Shown here one piece after another: positions 35,726 to 45,405 of a DNA stretch of 64,000 nt. The notes below the pieces were generated by a model. That model was not told the origin of the DNA. It saw nothing but the letters and a program-made list of their open reading frames with translations, and made no database searches. This stretch comes from Methanococcus vannielii SB. GTDB taxonomy: Archaea > AGJL01 > Methanococci > Methanococcales > Methanococcaceae. The position numbers were made by a program, and so were the translations under genes. Within the stretch, counting starts at the first letter, position 1, and each line of letters opens with the position of its first letter. The stretch is from the NCBI RefSeq assembly GCF_000017165.1, contig NC_009634.1, positions 310,001 through 374,000 on the forward strand. The letters run 5' to 3'.

Positions 35726-37075
35726 ATGGCTATTCATCCGATAGATTTTAGGTACGGAACTTTAGAAATGAAAAGAGTATGGGAAGAAGAAACCAAACTT
35801 CAAAAAATGCTTGAAGTGGAAGCAGCTCTTGCTATGGCTGAAGCTGAGCTTGAAATGATTCCAATGGAAGCAGCAGTTGAAATAAATAAGAAAAAATCAA
35901 CAGAATTTGTAAAACTTGAAAGAGTAAAAGAAATTGAAAGTGTAACAAAACACGACGTTGTTTCCGTAGTAAAAGCATTTGCAGAACAGTGTGAAGGTAA
36001 TGCTGGCGAATACATTCATTTTGGCTCGACTTCAAACGATATTATAGATACTGCACAGTCACTTCAATTTAAAGATGCTTGTGATATTATTCTTGAAAAA
36101 TTAAAAACCTTAAGAAGCGAACTCTTAAAAAAAGCAGAAGGACATAAAAATACTGTCTGTATTGGAAGAACACACGGCCAACATGCAGTTCCAACAACTT
36201 ATGGAATGAAATTTGCATTATGGGCTACAGAAATTCAACGGCATGTTGAAAGGCTTGAAACTTGTAAAAAAAGGCTTTGTGTTTCAATGATTACAGGGGC
36301 AGTTGGAACAATGGCTGCAATTGGCGAAAATGGAATTTTGGTTCATAATAGAGTTGGTGAAATTTTAGAGCTTACTCCAGTATTAATATCAAACCAAGTT
36401 GTTCAAAGGGATAGACACGGGGAATTTATGTCCATTCTTGCACTAATCGCACAAACATTAAATAAAATTGGGATTACGGTAAGAAGTATGCAGAGAAGTG
36501 AAATAAAAGAATTAGAAGAAGAATTTGACGCTTCAAAACAGACCGGTTCATCAACAATGCCTCATAAAAGAAACCCGATTACTTTTGAACAGATTTGCGG
36601 CCTTTCAAGAATTGTAAAAGCAAACGCACTTGCAGAATTTGATAATATTCCGTTATGGGAAGAAAGAGATTTAACAAATTCATCGTCTGAAAGATGTTTA
36701 TTCCCGGAATCTTGTGTAATTATAGACCATATACTAAACCTTTCAATAAAAGGAATGAGAAAATTAACTGTAAATATTGAAAATGTTAATAAAAACCTTG
36801 AATTGACAAAAGGGCTCATTATGGCTGAAAGAGTCATGATGTTTTTAGCAAACAGTGGAATGGGTAGACAGACTGGCCACGAAACAGTTAGAAGATGTGC
36901 AATGAAAGCTCATGATGAAGGAAGGCACTTAAAAGAAGTATTATTAGAAGAACCGGAAATTATGAAATACGTTTCAGTTGCTGAAATTGAAAAAATGTTT
37001 GATTATACTACCTACATTGGTTTAGCGCCTGAAATTGTAGAAAATGTAATTATTGAATCTAAAAATTGGAAATAG
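35726..37075 (+). CDS. purB: Adenylosuccinate lyase
   Basis: Splits succinylo-AICAR and adenylosuccinate in purine synthesis, 449 residues. Fumarase-superfamily signatures: HFGSTSNDIIDTA, RTHGQHAVPTTYG (catalytic His) and GSSTMPHKRNPI (mobile catalytic loop). GGTGG just upstream sets the ATG at 35726. Twenty-two bases after lig. Confidence 0.96.
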   Translation: MAIHPIDFRYGTLEMKRVWEEETKLQKMLEVEAALAMAEAELEMIPMEAAVEINKKKSTEFVKLERVKEIESVTKHDVVSVVKAFAEQCEGNAGEYIHFGSTSNDIIDTAQSLQFKDACDIILEKLKTLRSELLKKAEGHKNTVCIGRTHGQHAVPTTYGMKFALWATEIQRHVERLETCKKRLCVSMITGAVGTMAAIGENGILVHNRVGEILELTPVLISNQVVQRDRHGEFMSILALIAQTLNKIGITVRSMQRSEIKELEEEFDASKQTGSSTMPHKRNPITFEQICGLSRIVKANALAEFDNIPLWEERDLTNSSSERCLFPESCVIIDHILNLSIKGMRKLTVNIENVNKNLELTKGLIMAERVMMFLANSGMGRQTGHETVRRCAMKAHDEGRHLKEVLLEEPEIMKYVSVAEIEKMFDYTTYIGLAPEIVENVIIESKNWK

Positions 37076-37083
37076 TTTTAAAA

Positions 37084-37521
37084 CTATTTCAATTCCTGTA
37101 ATTTTTTTGCTAATTTCTCAGAATGTTTTTGAAATATTTCAAATTCATTGTTATCTAAAATTTCTTTAATTTTATTTATAAAAGCATTGTGTGCATCAAT
37201 ATTTACATTTACTAGCATATGTCCTTTTTTCGTTAAAATTAAATGATATTCTCGTTTATCTTCAATAGATTGTTTTTTTTCAACATATCCGGTATGTATA
37301 AGTTTTTGAATGGCTGCTGTAACGGATGGTTTACTGACATTTAATTTTTCTGCAATTTGGCGAAAAGTTGGATTTTTGAATTCATATATAACTTCCAAAT
37401 ATAAAATTTGACTCATTGTAAGCTTATTTATATCTTTTTCATCTAAAATCTTTTTTATATGCTCTTCATGACATTTACATACATATTTTGAAATTATATC
37501 AATTGATTCTTCTATTTTCAT
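37084..37521 (-). CDS. MarR family transcriptional regulator
   Basis: A 145-residue winged-helix protein: MSQILYLEVIYEFKNPTFRQIAEKLNVSKPSVTAAIQKLIHTGYVEKKQSIEDKREYHLILTKKG (helix-turn-helix plus wing, described only by landmarks). An N-terminal CKCHEEH segment could respond to metal or oxidation. Inverted TAGTTA/TTACTA repeats precede it (37550-37565), and a stronger 18-bp palindrome of the same type lies before the RND operon (40410-40427), so it probably controls both. Confidence 0.88.
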   Translation of the reverse strand: MKIEESIDIISKYVCKCHEEHIKKILDEKDINKLTMSQILYLEVIYEFKNPTFRQIAEKLNVSKPSVTAAIQKLIHTGYVEKKQSIEDKREYHLILTKKGHMLVNVNIDAHNAFINKIKEILDNNEFEIFQKHSEKLAKKLQELK

Positions 37522-37549
37522 AACTTTAACCTGAAGTATCGATATAATG

Positions 37550-37565
37550 TAGTTAGAGTTACTAA
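37550..37565. promoter_or_regulatory. Putative MarR operator (own gene)
   Basis: TAGTTAGAGTTACTAA, imperfect match to the palindrome at 40410-40427, located about 30-45 bases before the marR start. Confidence 0.4.
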
Positions 37566-37589
37566 AATAAGTAATTATTTATTATAACT

Positions 37590-37640
37590 AAAAAAATAAA
37601 ATAAAATAAAATAAAATAAAATAAAATAAAAAAATAAATT
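37590..37640. repeat. (AAAAT)n microsatellite
   Basis: About eight pentanucleotide units between marR and the convergent end of the next operon. Length may vary by slippage. Shorter TTAAA/AAATT runs occur at 24535-24555 and 45093-45120. Confidence 0.8.
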
Positions 37641-37648
37641 ATTCGTTT

Positions 37649-39211
37649 TTAATCACTTCTTCCTTTTTTACGTTTGTTATATACGTAATATCCGCCAAAT
37701 CCTATTATTAATACAATTAAAGCTGCAGGTATTGTAATAGACTTATTTCTTCCTTCAACTTTAACTTTCACAGTTTTTTGTGAAAGGTATACATTATTAT
37801 CTCCTTGTTCTGAATCTCCAACACTTCTTATCTCAATGTTAATAAAGTAGTCTTTATTAACTGCTTTTTTATCAACATCGATTACCAATATTCCTTGGCC
37901 GGTTTCATTTATTCCAAGTGTTCCAATTGAATCTGTTTTTTGAGGGTAATCAAATGGTTGAGCAGTATTTTTAATTGCAGTTATTTTTACGCTTTCTGCT
38001 TTTTGTGTTCCATTATTTTGAACTTTTAGAAGAATTTTATTCTCACGACCTGCTTTTAAAACGTAAACTTCAGGTACAATTTCAAGTACTGCTTTTGGTT
38101 TTAAAAAGATATTTACGTGGTGAATTTCAACGTGTTCATTGTTGAATATATCTAAATACGTTATTTTTAAAGGAATTTTATAAGTTCCAGATTTTGCATC
38201 TTTATCGACATCAATATAAAATGTTCCAGTTTTTACATCGCCAGACGTTAATGTTCCTATGTTTTTAAAGTTTGCATTACTCCATGAGTCCCTGAATGGA
38301 TATTCATTTAGCATATCAATTTGTATATTTCTAGCTTCCCCATGTCCATTGTTTGTAAAATCTACATCAATTCTAACATAGGTGTCTTGTGCTTTTATTT
38401 CCCTTGGTTCAGTTATAACGTTTGAAATTCCTAAATTTATGTCTCCCCTAACTACAAACCCTATGTTTATATTTTCAGATTTTTCAGTTCCATCTTCATC
38501 AATCCAGTTTAATGTTGCGGGAATTAAATAAGAACCTTCCTTTGTATTTTGACTTGCGTGAAGCTTTACATTAAATGAAGTCGTACTTCCTGAATCAATA
38601 CTTCCAAGATAATACTTTGTTGTATCAATAGGGTTTATCATGTTATTTGAACCAATTGTAAGTGTTGTTTGCTTTGCAGTTCCAGTTCCCCTGTTTGATA
38701 CGCTAAGTTTTACTTCTTCTGTTCTTGAAGGAGTTATTGTAACTCCATTTGAATTTATTTCAAAGTTTGCTAAACCATAGACTGGAACATAGTATATTTT
38801 TGTATATTCTCTTGAAATTACTTCTTTTTTTCCGCCCCTATATTCTACAATGTCATACGAAACAGTTACATCAAGCCTGTAGTCTCTTGTTGATGCATCA
38901 TTACTTATGTGTAGTTTAAAGTATGCAGTGTCACTTTCTCCTTCATTTAAGTGGGATATTTCATAAACTCCTTTTTTAGGATTTACTTGTTTTAATTCAA
39001 ATGGATATTTTGAATTAACAGTTACTCTTAAATTTTCTATCGATTCACCGGACCTTTCATTATTTGTTAATTTAATCCATACATCAACATCATCTCCAGG
39101 ATGTATAATATTTGGATTAAACTGCGGTTCGTTTATTTCAAGTGCGTTTACATTTAAAAACAGCAGCAGTAAGCAGCTGATTGATAAGATTATTTTAGAT
39201 ATGTTATTCAT
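37649..39211 (-). CDS. Secreted CARDB/S-layer-like protein (COG1361) with C-terminal anchor
   Basis: A 520-residue protein: signal peptide (MNNISKIILSISCLLLLFLNVNALE), four or five Ig-like beta-sandwich domains (for example VDVWIKLTNNERSGE, LSVSNRGTGTAKQTTL, VRIDVDFTNNGHGEARNI, LLKVQNNGTQKAESVKI), and a C-terminal membrane span with a basic tail. COG1361 proteins are often encoded with RND transporters in methanogens. AGGTGAT sets the ATG at 39211, overlapping the stop of the RND gene by eight bases, so the two are coupled. Confidence 0.85.
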   Translation of the reverse strand: MNNISKIILSISCLLLLFLNVNALEINEPQFNPNIIHPGDDVDVWIKLTNNERSGESIENLRVTVNSKYPFELKQVNPKKGVYEISHLNEGESDTAYFKLHISNDASTRDYRLDVTVSYDIVEYRGGKKEVISREYTKIYYVPVYGLANFEINSNGVTITPSRTEEVKLSVSNRGTGTAKQTTLTIGSNNMINPIDTTKYYLGSIDSGSTTSFNVKLHASQNTKEGSYLIPATLNWIDEDGTEKSENINIGFVVRGDINLGISNVITEPREIKAQDTYVRIDVDFTNNGHGEARNIQIDMLNEYPFRDSWSNANFKNIGTLTSGDVKTGTFYIDVDKDAKSGTYKIPLKITYLDIFNNEHVEIHHVNIFLKPKAVLEIVPEVYVLKAGRENKILLKVQNNGTQKAESVKITAIKNTAQPFDYPQKTDSIGTLGINETGQGILVIDVDKKAVNKDYFINIEIRSVGDSEQGDNNVYLSQKTVKVKVEGRNKSITIPAALIVLIIGFGGYYVYNKRKKGRSD

Positions 39212-40367
39212 TAGAATCACCTTTTAATTGCATTTTAAGCTTTTTTATTGTAGGCCTTAAATGGCGTTCTTCAATGATAATAAGTGATGGAAGAATACTA
39301 ATTACTGCAGCCATACAAAAAAATATACCCAGTGCACAGACTTTACCCATATTTGACATCATAGGTAACGGTGCAATTGTAAGTGCTGCAAATCCTGCAA
39401 CTGTTGTTGCGGTTGTCGTTACAACTGCACTTCCCGTAGTAATTACGGTGGTTTCTATTGCTTCATTTAATGAACTTCCCTTTTTAAGTTCTTCTTCGTA
39501 TCTATGGTATACGTGCACACCATAATCAATCCCGAGCCCCAAAAGTAATGAGCCCATTATTGATGTTGCCATATCCATTGGTATCCCAAATATTGCCATT
39601 GAACCTGCTGCCCATATAATTGCACAACCTACGGGAATTAGTGGGAGAACTGATTTTACAAAGCTTTTAAAATACAAATAAAGTATCGTAAAAATTGCTA
39701 AAAGGGCAGCTATTCCAGTTATTGCTTGACTTTCAGCCATTAATCGACCCATAAGTTCGCCAATTGCAGGAGAACCTGTTGTAATTACCTGAATTCCGGG
39801 GGGAATTGGTGCTTCTTTAAGTCTTAAATTGATTTCTTTTACAAGTTCTTCTTGTTTATCTGAGGATACATCAGTAGTTACATGAACTAAGGCCATTGAA
39901 TAATCGCTACTGTATATTCCATTCTTTGAGCTTTCAGGCAAGTTTTGGTATATTGTTCTTACTTTTTGAATGTCTTTTGGAATAATATCATTATTTTCAA
40001 CTACTATCTTATCAGTTGGGGAATATACTGAATTTACATCACCAATACTTACTAAGTCCTTTTTTAAAAAATCGATAAGTTCCAAAACACGAGGATCACG
40101 AATATCGGTCACTTTTTCAGGACTATTCGATGGAACTACTTCAATTCCCACCATTATTATTTCAGAACCTCCAAAATTATCCCTAACTTTATTAAAAGAT
40201 ATTATTACAGGGTCATCTTGTGGAACCATTTTTTCATAATCGGTCTGCGACTTTACATTTGGCAAAAGTCCTGCCATTAGCAAAGTAAATATAAATACAA
40301 TCGATAAAACTAAAAATGGTCGATTTATAGAGGATTTTGCTATTTTAGACAGTATTTCATTAATCAT
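39204..40367 (-). CDS. RND/MMPL-type transporter (HAE3 family, half-size)
   Basis: A 387-residue membrane protein with one N-terminal span, a large outer domain (about residues 40-210) and five spans with the GLGIDYGVHVYHRYEEE motif in span 4. Full RND pumps have two such halves, so this one works as an oligomer. Family members move hydrophobic compounds, lipids or isoprenoids. It is the first gene of an operon with the COG1361 surface protein and has a MarR-type palindrome in its promoter. Confidence 0.88.
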   Translation of the reverse strand: MINEILSKIAKSSINRPFLVLSIVFIFTLLMAGLLPNVKSQTDYEKMVPQDDPVIISFNKVRDNFGGSEIIMVGIEVVPSNSPEKVTDIRDPRVLELIDFLKKDLVSIGDVNSVYSPTDKIVVENNDIIPKDIQKVRTIYQNLPESSKNGIYSSDYSMALVHVTTDVSSDKQEELVKEINLRLKEAPIPPGIQVITTGSPAIGELMGRLMAESQAITGIAALLAIFTILYLYFKSFVKSVLPLIPVGCAIIWAAGSMAIFGIPMDMATSIMGSLLLGLGIDYGVHVYHRYEEELKKGSSLNEAIETTVITTGSAVVTTTATTVAGFAALTIAPLPMMSNMGKVCALGIFFCMAAVISILPSLIIIEERHLRPTIKKLKMQLKGDSNE

Positions 40368-40409
40368 TAAATCACCTGTATGGTAACGAAAAAACTATTA
40401 TTATATTAA

Positions 40410-40427
40410 TTAGTTAATATTAACTAA
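40410..40427. promoter_or_regulatory. 18-bp palindrome, probable MarR operator
   Basis: TTAGTTAATATTAACTAA is perfectly symmetric and lies about 45-60 bases before the RND gene start, next to the TATA-like AAGTATATATTTAA on plus. Confidence 0.6.
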
Positions 40428-40509
40428 GTATATATTTAATTAAAATATAACATCTATTATAAAAAAGTATCTAAAAACTTTTTAAATTTAAAATAAAATA
40501 ATAAATAAA

Positions 40510-40926
40510 TTAATCAAATTTATAGTACACAGTTGGCCCTTTTTCCGAAGAATAGATTGAAACAATTTTTCCACTTAAATCATAGTATTTAATAGTTATC
40601 GCAATATTACTTCCCAAAATTCCAGAAGATTTTATAGATTCTTCAATAAATTCTCCGTAAAAGTTTGTATTCCAGTTTGTATTCAGCATTACTGAACCGA
40701 TAAATTCTTCAGTAACAATTACATCAACCTCAGAATACCTTTCGTTTACAGGAGTTATTTGGACAATTTTTCCATTAGAATTTCCAGTTATTAAATTAAA
40801 TGATTCATTAAGGTTTACTTTTTGTTGTTCGTCGTTTGAACTGTAATTTGAAGTAATGCATGCGCTAAATGACAACATTAATATTAAAACAAGTATGGCT
40901 TTTAAAAATATTTTAAGTGTACGCAT
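40510..40926 (-). CDS. Hypothetical lipoprotein
   Basis: A 138-residue protein with a signal peptide and lipobox SFSAC (MRTLKIFLKAILVLILMLSFSAC), then a small beta-rich domain. AGGAGGGT five bases before the ATG at 40926 decides the start over an upstream frame. No family recognised. Confidence 0.75.
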   Translation of the reverse strand: MRTLKIFLKAILVLILMLSFSACITSNYSSNDEQQKVNLNESFNLITGNSNGKIVQITPVNERYSEVDVIVTEEFIGSVMLNTNWNTNFYGEFIEESIKSSGILGSNIAITIKYYDLSGKIVSIYSSEKGPTVYYKFD

Positions 40927-41033
40927 ATTTACCCTCCTATTAAACAATATATTTAAAAATAAGTATATAGTTTTTTCGATTGAAATTTAGTGTAAAATAA
41001 ATACTGAAAATTACTAAAAGTAAATAAAAATTA

Positions 41034-41894
41034 CTAAAATAAACTATCATAAATTATTCCAAGAAATGCACTGGAAATTATAACTGATAATATGTATTTT
41101 ATAGTTATATATTTACCGTAAGATTTATTTAATGCAAAAATCATTGGAAGGCCAAGCGTAGGTGCTGAAATTAAAAATGAGATTATTAATCCATTGGAAA
41201 CACCGTTAACGCTTACAGAATTTATTAAAGGAATTAGTGCATGAGGGCATAAAAATATAAAAATTCTTGCAAAAGAAACATAAAAGTACATCATAAGACT
41301 ATTTGAAAGGGCATAAAGGATTATATCTTTTGGAATAAACTCCATTAAAAATCCAGATAGTAAAAATCCAAAAATTATTGGGGGCATTAAATTTTTGGAT
41401 TGATTATATAGGATTGACAAATAGTTTTCTTCTTTTTTTATATCAAATTCTTCAAAAGTATATAACGGCATTTTTTCATTGTAAAATATGATACCAACAA
41501 TGCATGACAAAATTATTGACATAATAATTTGTAAAACTGCTAATTTTGACCCCAAAATTGAAAATATAAGCATTAGGCCTAATGGGGTAATTGATGATGC
41601 CGAAACAATAAAAGACATTGTAATTCCAAAATTTGCACCTTTTTTATTCATTACATTTGCAATTGGAACGCCACTTGCAGAGCAAAGCGGTAAAACCGCA
41701 CCAATTATTGATGCTATTATTATTGATTTTTTTGAACTATCAAGTACATGCATAAACTTTTGCCTTAACTTTCCCTTTAATTTTATTTTGATGTATGCAG
41801 AAATTAAAAACCCTAAAATAATATACGGAAATGAAGAAATAAAAAAATTAAAAGAGCGTTCTAATGAAATAACTATCGAATTAATTGGTATCAT
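41034..41894 (-). CDS. Predicted permease (UPF0718/DUF318 family)
   Basis: A 286-residue protein with about eight membrane spans and the family's GAVLPLCSASGVPIANVM and ISAPTLGLPMI segments. Members include ArsP and YraQ-like permeases for organic arsenicals or thiols. The usual paired CSC of the first motif is here CSA, so only one Cys remains. GTGG lies before the ATG at 41894. Third gene of an operon with a Fe-S membrane protein and an oxyanion-type binding protein. Confidence 0.82.
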   Translation of the reverse strand: MIPINSIVISLERSFNFFISSFPYIILGFLISAYIKIKLKGKLRQKFMHVLDSSKKSIIIASIIGAVLPLCSASGVPIANVMNKKGANFGITMSFIVSASSITPLGLMLIFSILGSKLAVLQIIMSIILSCIVGIIFYNEKMPLYTFEEFDIKKEENYLSILYNQSKNLMPPIIFGFLLSGFLMEFIPKDIILYALSNSLMMYFYVSFARIFIFLCPHALIPLINSVSVNGVSNGLIISFLISAPTLGLPMIFALNKSYGKYITIKYILSVIISSAFLGIIYDSLF

Positions 41895-42528
41895 GTTTTC
41901 CACAATTGCTACACTTGTGCTGTTTTATTTTGGTTATTCCTTTTTTTGTAAGCTGTATCGTTGTTCCGTATGGGCATGCATACCTACACCAGAACCTAGG
42001 GAGGATAATCCCAATTGAAATTGCTCCTAAAACAAGTAAAAGTCTTCCAAGGTATGCATCTCCTCCTGCAACAATTGAAATCCATATGGAATTTAAAAGG
42101 TTTCCTGCCTGAATTGGCGTGTAAAACCTAGGATTTCCATTTAGTAGTGCAACTATTACAAATGCAAATATGGTATACTTTAAAAGTTCAAATATTAATT
42201 TAAGTTCCGGAGATATTTTAAATGATTTTTTAGATATTGTTAACCGAATTTTAGTAAATATATCATGAAGAGTACCTAAAGGACATACTCTTCCGCAAAA
42301 ATCCGATTTTGTTACCGCAACATAACCTAAAAGTCCAACTAATATTGGCTTTCGGTAGTGTCTTGAAGGACAGTCTAAAACAGCACATAAATCACATGCT
42401 AAAAAAGGAACTGTATATGGGCACCTAAATATAACTAGCACTACAGAAGGAATCGCTGCTAAAAAAAATCCATATTTAGCATATTTTAATAATTTTATTC
42501 TAAGTTTAAACTTTGAAATTTTTTCCAT
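41881..42528 (-). CDS. NapH/NosR-like 4Fe-4S membrane protein
   Basis: A 215-residue polytopic protein of the NapH type, which moves electrons through the membrane. Cys motifs: CPYTVPFLACDLCAVLDCP, CGRVCPLG, CRYACPYG and a terminal CSNCGK. Four to five membrane spans. AGGTG upstream favours the ATG at 42528. It overlaps the permease gene by 14 bases. Why a redox protein is coupled to a permease and a binding protein is unclear. Confidence 0.82.
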   Translation of the reverse strand: MEKISKFKLRIKLLKYAKYGFFLAAIPSVVLVIFRCPYTVPFLACDLCAVLDCPSRHYRKPILVGLLGYVAVTKSDFCGRVCPLGTLHDIFTKIRLTISKKSFKISPELKLIFELLKYTIFAFVIVALLNGNPRFYTPIQAGNLLNSIWISIVAGGDAYLGRLLLVLGAISIGIILPRFWCRYACPYGTTIQLTKKGITKIKQHKCSNCGKHDTN

Positions 42529-42575
42529 GATATGAACACCTGTGTAAATTATAAAAAAACGCAAAAGAAATAAAA

Positions 42576-43418
42576 TTAATTATTTAAAGATAGGTATTGA
42601 GGGTAGTAATTTTCAAAAATATACTGTCCTTCTTTAGAATTTAAGGTTATAAATCCATGTTTTTGAAGGATATTCTGTGCTTTTTCAGATAATAAAAACT
42701 CTTGGTATTTGTATGCTAATTCTTTCTGTTTTGAATAGCTCATAACCCCAACTGAAAAAATACCTATTTGTGGAGCCATTGTCTCCCTTGGAAGGTCAAT
42801 AACTTCAACGTTTCCAGCTACTCCGTTTAATGTAGTAAGCCTTCTTTCAACAAGTGCAGCATCAGTATTACTATTTACTACGTCCATCATCATTTTTCTA
42901 TAGCAATCGTGATCTTTTGAAGTTTTTTCATATATTTTATCAATTAATTCCGCTTTTGGCGCCATTGCATTTTTAGCAGGAATTGTCGATTTAGTGTTTG
43001 TATATACTTTAACATCATTTCTCAATAAATCTTCCATTGTTGAAATTTCCTTAGGGTTTCCCTTAGGAGTTACAATCACCCAGTCAGTAAACATATAGAC
43101 CTTATAATCTGGATTCATTAAACCTGCTTTTTCTAAAACTTCAGAATGCATAACTGACCTTGGTAAAAATACATCAGCATATGCACCTGCCTCCAAGGAT
43201 TTTCTTAAAGTTCCGGCTGCAGCCCCTGTAAATCTTATTTCAACCCCATATTCCTTTTCAAACTCACTGTTAACTTCTGAAACGGCTTCAGTTGGGCCCC
43301 CACAACTGTAAACTACCAATATGTCTTTATTATTGGAAGGATTATTTGTTGTACATCCACTGAAAAGAACAGTAACTGCAACAAGGCCTATTACTAATGC
43401 CCAAAATTTTGATTTCAT
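42576..43418 (-). CDS. ModA-like substrate-binding lipoprotein
   Basis: A 280-residue oxyanion-binding type protein: lipobox LFSGC, ILVVYSCGGPTEAVSEVNSEFEKEYG, FTGAAAGTLRKSLEAGAYADVFLPRS, and YKVYMFTDWVIVTPKGN. ModA family proteins bind molybdate or tungstate; the CGG loop here is not typical, so another ligand is possible. No ABC permease or ATPase follows; instead the Fe-S membrane protein and DUF318 permease do. Confidence 0.82.
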   Translation of the reverse strand: MKSKFWALVIGLVAVTVLFSGCTTNNPSNNKDILVVYSCGGPTEAVSEVNSEFEKEYGVEIRFTGAAAGTLRKSLEAGAYADVFLPRSVMHSEVLEKAGLMNPDYKVYMFTDWVIVTPKGNPKEISTMEDLLRNDVKVYTNTKSTIPAKNAMAPKAELIDKIYEKTSKDHDCYRKMMMDVVNSNTDAALVERRLTTLNGVAGNVEVIDLPRETMAPQIGIFSVGVMSYSKQKELAYKYQEFLLSEKAQNILQKHGFITLNSKEGQYIFENYYPQYLSLNN

Positions 43419-43659
43419 ATTTGTACACCATTAGATTTTTTAATATGTTATTATATGTAATACCAGATATTCATTTATTTAATTAGTATATATAAATTGT
43501 TTTTTTGCACATATACGTTAAAATAGTAATTAAATTATCAAATAAGGTTGTTAGTATTAATTTTTTAAAATATGCATTTTTTAGAAATCGATATATATTT
43601 AAAAACCAATATAACGTTAAAATCTTAAAATTTAACCCATAAATAAAAATTGTGAAAAA

Positions 43660-44319
43660 ATGAATGTGAAAATAGTTTCTGATGGTCCATTTGGTGAAAG
43701 AGCGTACGAAACGATTAAAAAAAAATTTGAATGTGAATACATTATTTTAGATACGGTAAAACCTGCATCTATTGATGAATTAGCGGAAATTCCAAAGGAG
43801 CAGCTTGAAAAAATAAATAATTCAGATATTGTAATTACTTACATTTTGAATCCTGATTTAACACTTGACCTTGTTGAACAGATTTTTGGTAAAGTAAAAT
43901 ACATAATAATTGGAGCCTGGAAAGGAAAGGGACTTAAAAATCAATTGGAATCTTTTGAAAATGTAGTTTGTCCCGAAATAATGTGTGAACTTGAAGAAAA
44001 TGGAAATCCAATACATGATGAGTTTGTGTCAAAATTTGGAAAGCCAAAATTAGATATTATTGTTGAAAATGACATTGTAAAGAAAATCAATGTTTTAAGG
44101 GAATCTCCGTGTGGTGGAACTGATTTTATTTCAAAAGATTTACTTGGGAAGAATGTTAAAGAAATAGCCACATTAGCAGGACTTAGGATACAACATTATC
44201 CTTGTAGGGCAGGGCGAATTAGACTATTTAACGAAGAAGAAAGTGGAAGGTACAAAGCTGCAACTTACCATCATGATGCTTTTGAAAATGCAATAAAAAG
44301 ACTTTTGGTGAAAAAATGA
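43660..44319 (+). CDS. DUF166 family protein
   Basis: A 219-residue DUF166 protein, sometimes annotated thymidylate-synthase-like without good evidence. Two conserved Cys sites, ESPCGGTDFISK and QHYPCRAG, are shared with the larger DUF166-ferredoxin fusion at 53643. The stop overlaps the start of the CooC ATPase (ATGA at 44316). The linkage to CODH/ACS at both ends of the cluster suggests a role in metal or cofactor supply for CODH. Confidence 0.85.
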   Translation: MNVKIVSDGPFGERAYETIKKKFECEYIILDTVKPASIDELAEIPKEQLEKINNSDIVITYILNPDLTLDLVEQIFGKVKYIIIGAWKGKGLKNQLESFENVVCPEIMCELEENGNPIHDEFVSKFGKPKLDIIVENDIVKKINVLRESPCGGTDFISKDLLGKNVKEIATLAGLRIQHYPCRAGRIRLFNEEESGRYKAATYHHDAFENAIKRLLVKK

Positions 44320-45098
44320 AAATTGCAATAACGGGAAAAGGAGGCGTTGGAAAAACCACATTTTCCGGAACTTTGGCATGTATTTTGGCTGAAAAATACA
44401 AAGTTTACGCAATAGATGCGGATCCAGACATGAATTTGGCATCAAGTCTTGGCATTACCAAAGAAATTACCCCAATTTCCAAAATGAAAGATTTAATAAA
44501 AGAAAGAACGGGTGCAGAGCCTGGTTCATCATTTGGGGAAGTATTTAAAGCTAATCCAAAAACCAGTGATTTACCAGATTTACTTTCTATAAAATATAGT
44601 GAGAATGAAAACTTAAAATTAATGGTAATGGGAACTGTTGAAAAAGGAGGGGATGGCTGTGTTTGTCCTGCATCTGTTCTTTTAAAGGCCCTTATGAGAC
44701 ATCTTGTACTAAAAAAAGATGAAATTGTAATATTAGATATGGAAGCCGGAATTGAACATTTTGGAAGAAAAACTGCTGAAGCAGTTGATTTGATGATAGT
44801 TGTTACAGAACCAAGTTCAAAGTCTTTTGAAACTGTTGAAAGAATAAAAATCCTTTCAAAAGATATAGGTATTAAAAGTATTGCTTGCGTTTTAAACAAA
44901 GTTTCAAATAAGGAAGAACTCGAATTTGCAGAAAATAACCTAAAAAAAATGAATTTAAGTATTATTGGATGTATTCCTTATGATAAGGAAGTATCTAAAG
45001 CGGATATGAATAGGGAACCATTAATAAATTATAAAAATTCAAAAGCACTTTTTTCAATTAGAAAAATTTCAGAAAAGGTATTGGAACTTAAAAATTAA
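44316..45098 (+). CDS. cooC: CooC-type nickel-insertion ATPase
   Basis: A 260-residue MinD/CooC ATPase. It has the deviant Walker A GKGGVGKTT, IDADPDMNLASSLG, and the CooC-specific CxC metal site GGDGCVCPAS. CooC binds nickel at a dimer interface and loads the C-cluster of CO dehydrogenase. Translation is coupled to the DUF166 gene by a four-base overlap. A homologue with CxC lies inside the cdh operon (48465). Confidence 0.9.
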   Translation: MKIAITGKGGVGKTTFSGTLACILAEKYKVYAIDADPDMNLASSLGITKEITPISKMKDLIKERTGAEPGSSFGEVFKANPKTSDLPDLLSIKYSENENLKLMVMGTVEKGGDGCVCPASVLLKALMRHLVLKKDEIVILDMEAGIEHFGRKTAEAVDLMIVVTEPSSKSFETVERIKILSKDIGIKSIACVLNKVSNKEELEFAENNLKKMNLSIIGCIPYDKEVSKADMNREPLINYKNSKALFSIRKISEKVLELKN

Positions 45099-45114
45099 AT
45101 TAAATTAAATTAAA

Positions 45115-45294
45115 TTAAATTTCTTTTACAATTAATTTATGCCCTTCTAAGTCTAAAAGAGTAAATTTACCCCTAATTTCTTTTTTATTATTTAAAATAT
45201 CATAAAATTCTAAATTATCACCATTTACAACTATTTTCATTACATCTGCCATTATAACTGTTCCATCATCCAAATAAACAGTTGATTCACACAT
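45115..45294 (-). CDS. cooT: CooT, small nickel-binding CODH maturation protein
   Basis: A 59-residue protein too short for common gene cut-offs. It starts MCESTVYLDDGTVIMADV and continues DNLEFYDILNNKKEIRGKFTLLDLEGHKLIV (landmarks only), the full CooT fold. Cys2 right after the initiator Met is the nickel ligand. GGGGTGAT before the ATG is a strong ribosome binding site. It lies between cooC and the CODH/ACS operon, reading in the same direction as the latter. Confidence 0.88.
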   Translation of the reverse strand: MCESTVYLDDGTVIMADVMKIVVNGDNLEFYDILNNKKEIRGKFTLLDLEGHKLIVKEI

Positions 45295-45405
45295 TTTATC
45301 ACCCCGATACTACCATTATCTTTTTATTTTTTTATTATTAGTTTAAGGTTTAAATCATTTTTGTATTTTTCAATTTTACCATGATTAAAAGAAGTTAAAA
45401 AAGAA

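Noticed and set aside
37590-37640. (AAAAT)n as a regulatory element
   Set aside because: It is a simple AT microsatellite between convergent ends; similar runs occur elsewhere in this genome.
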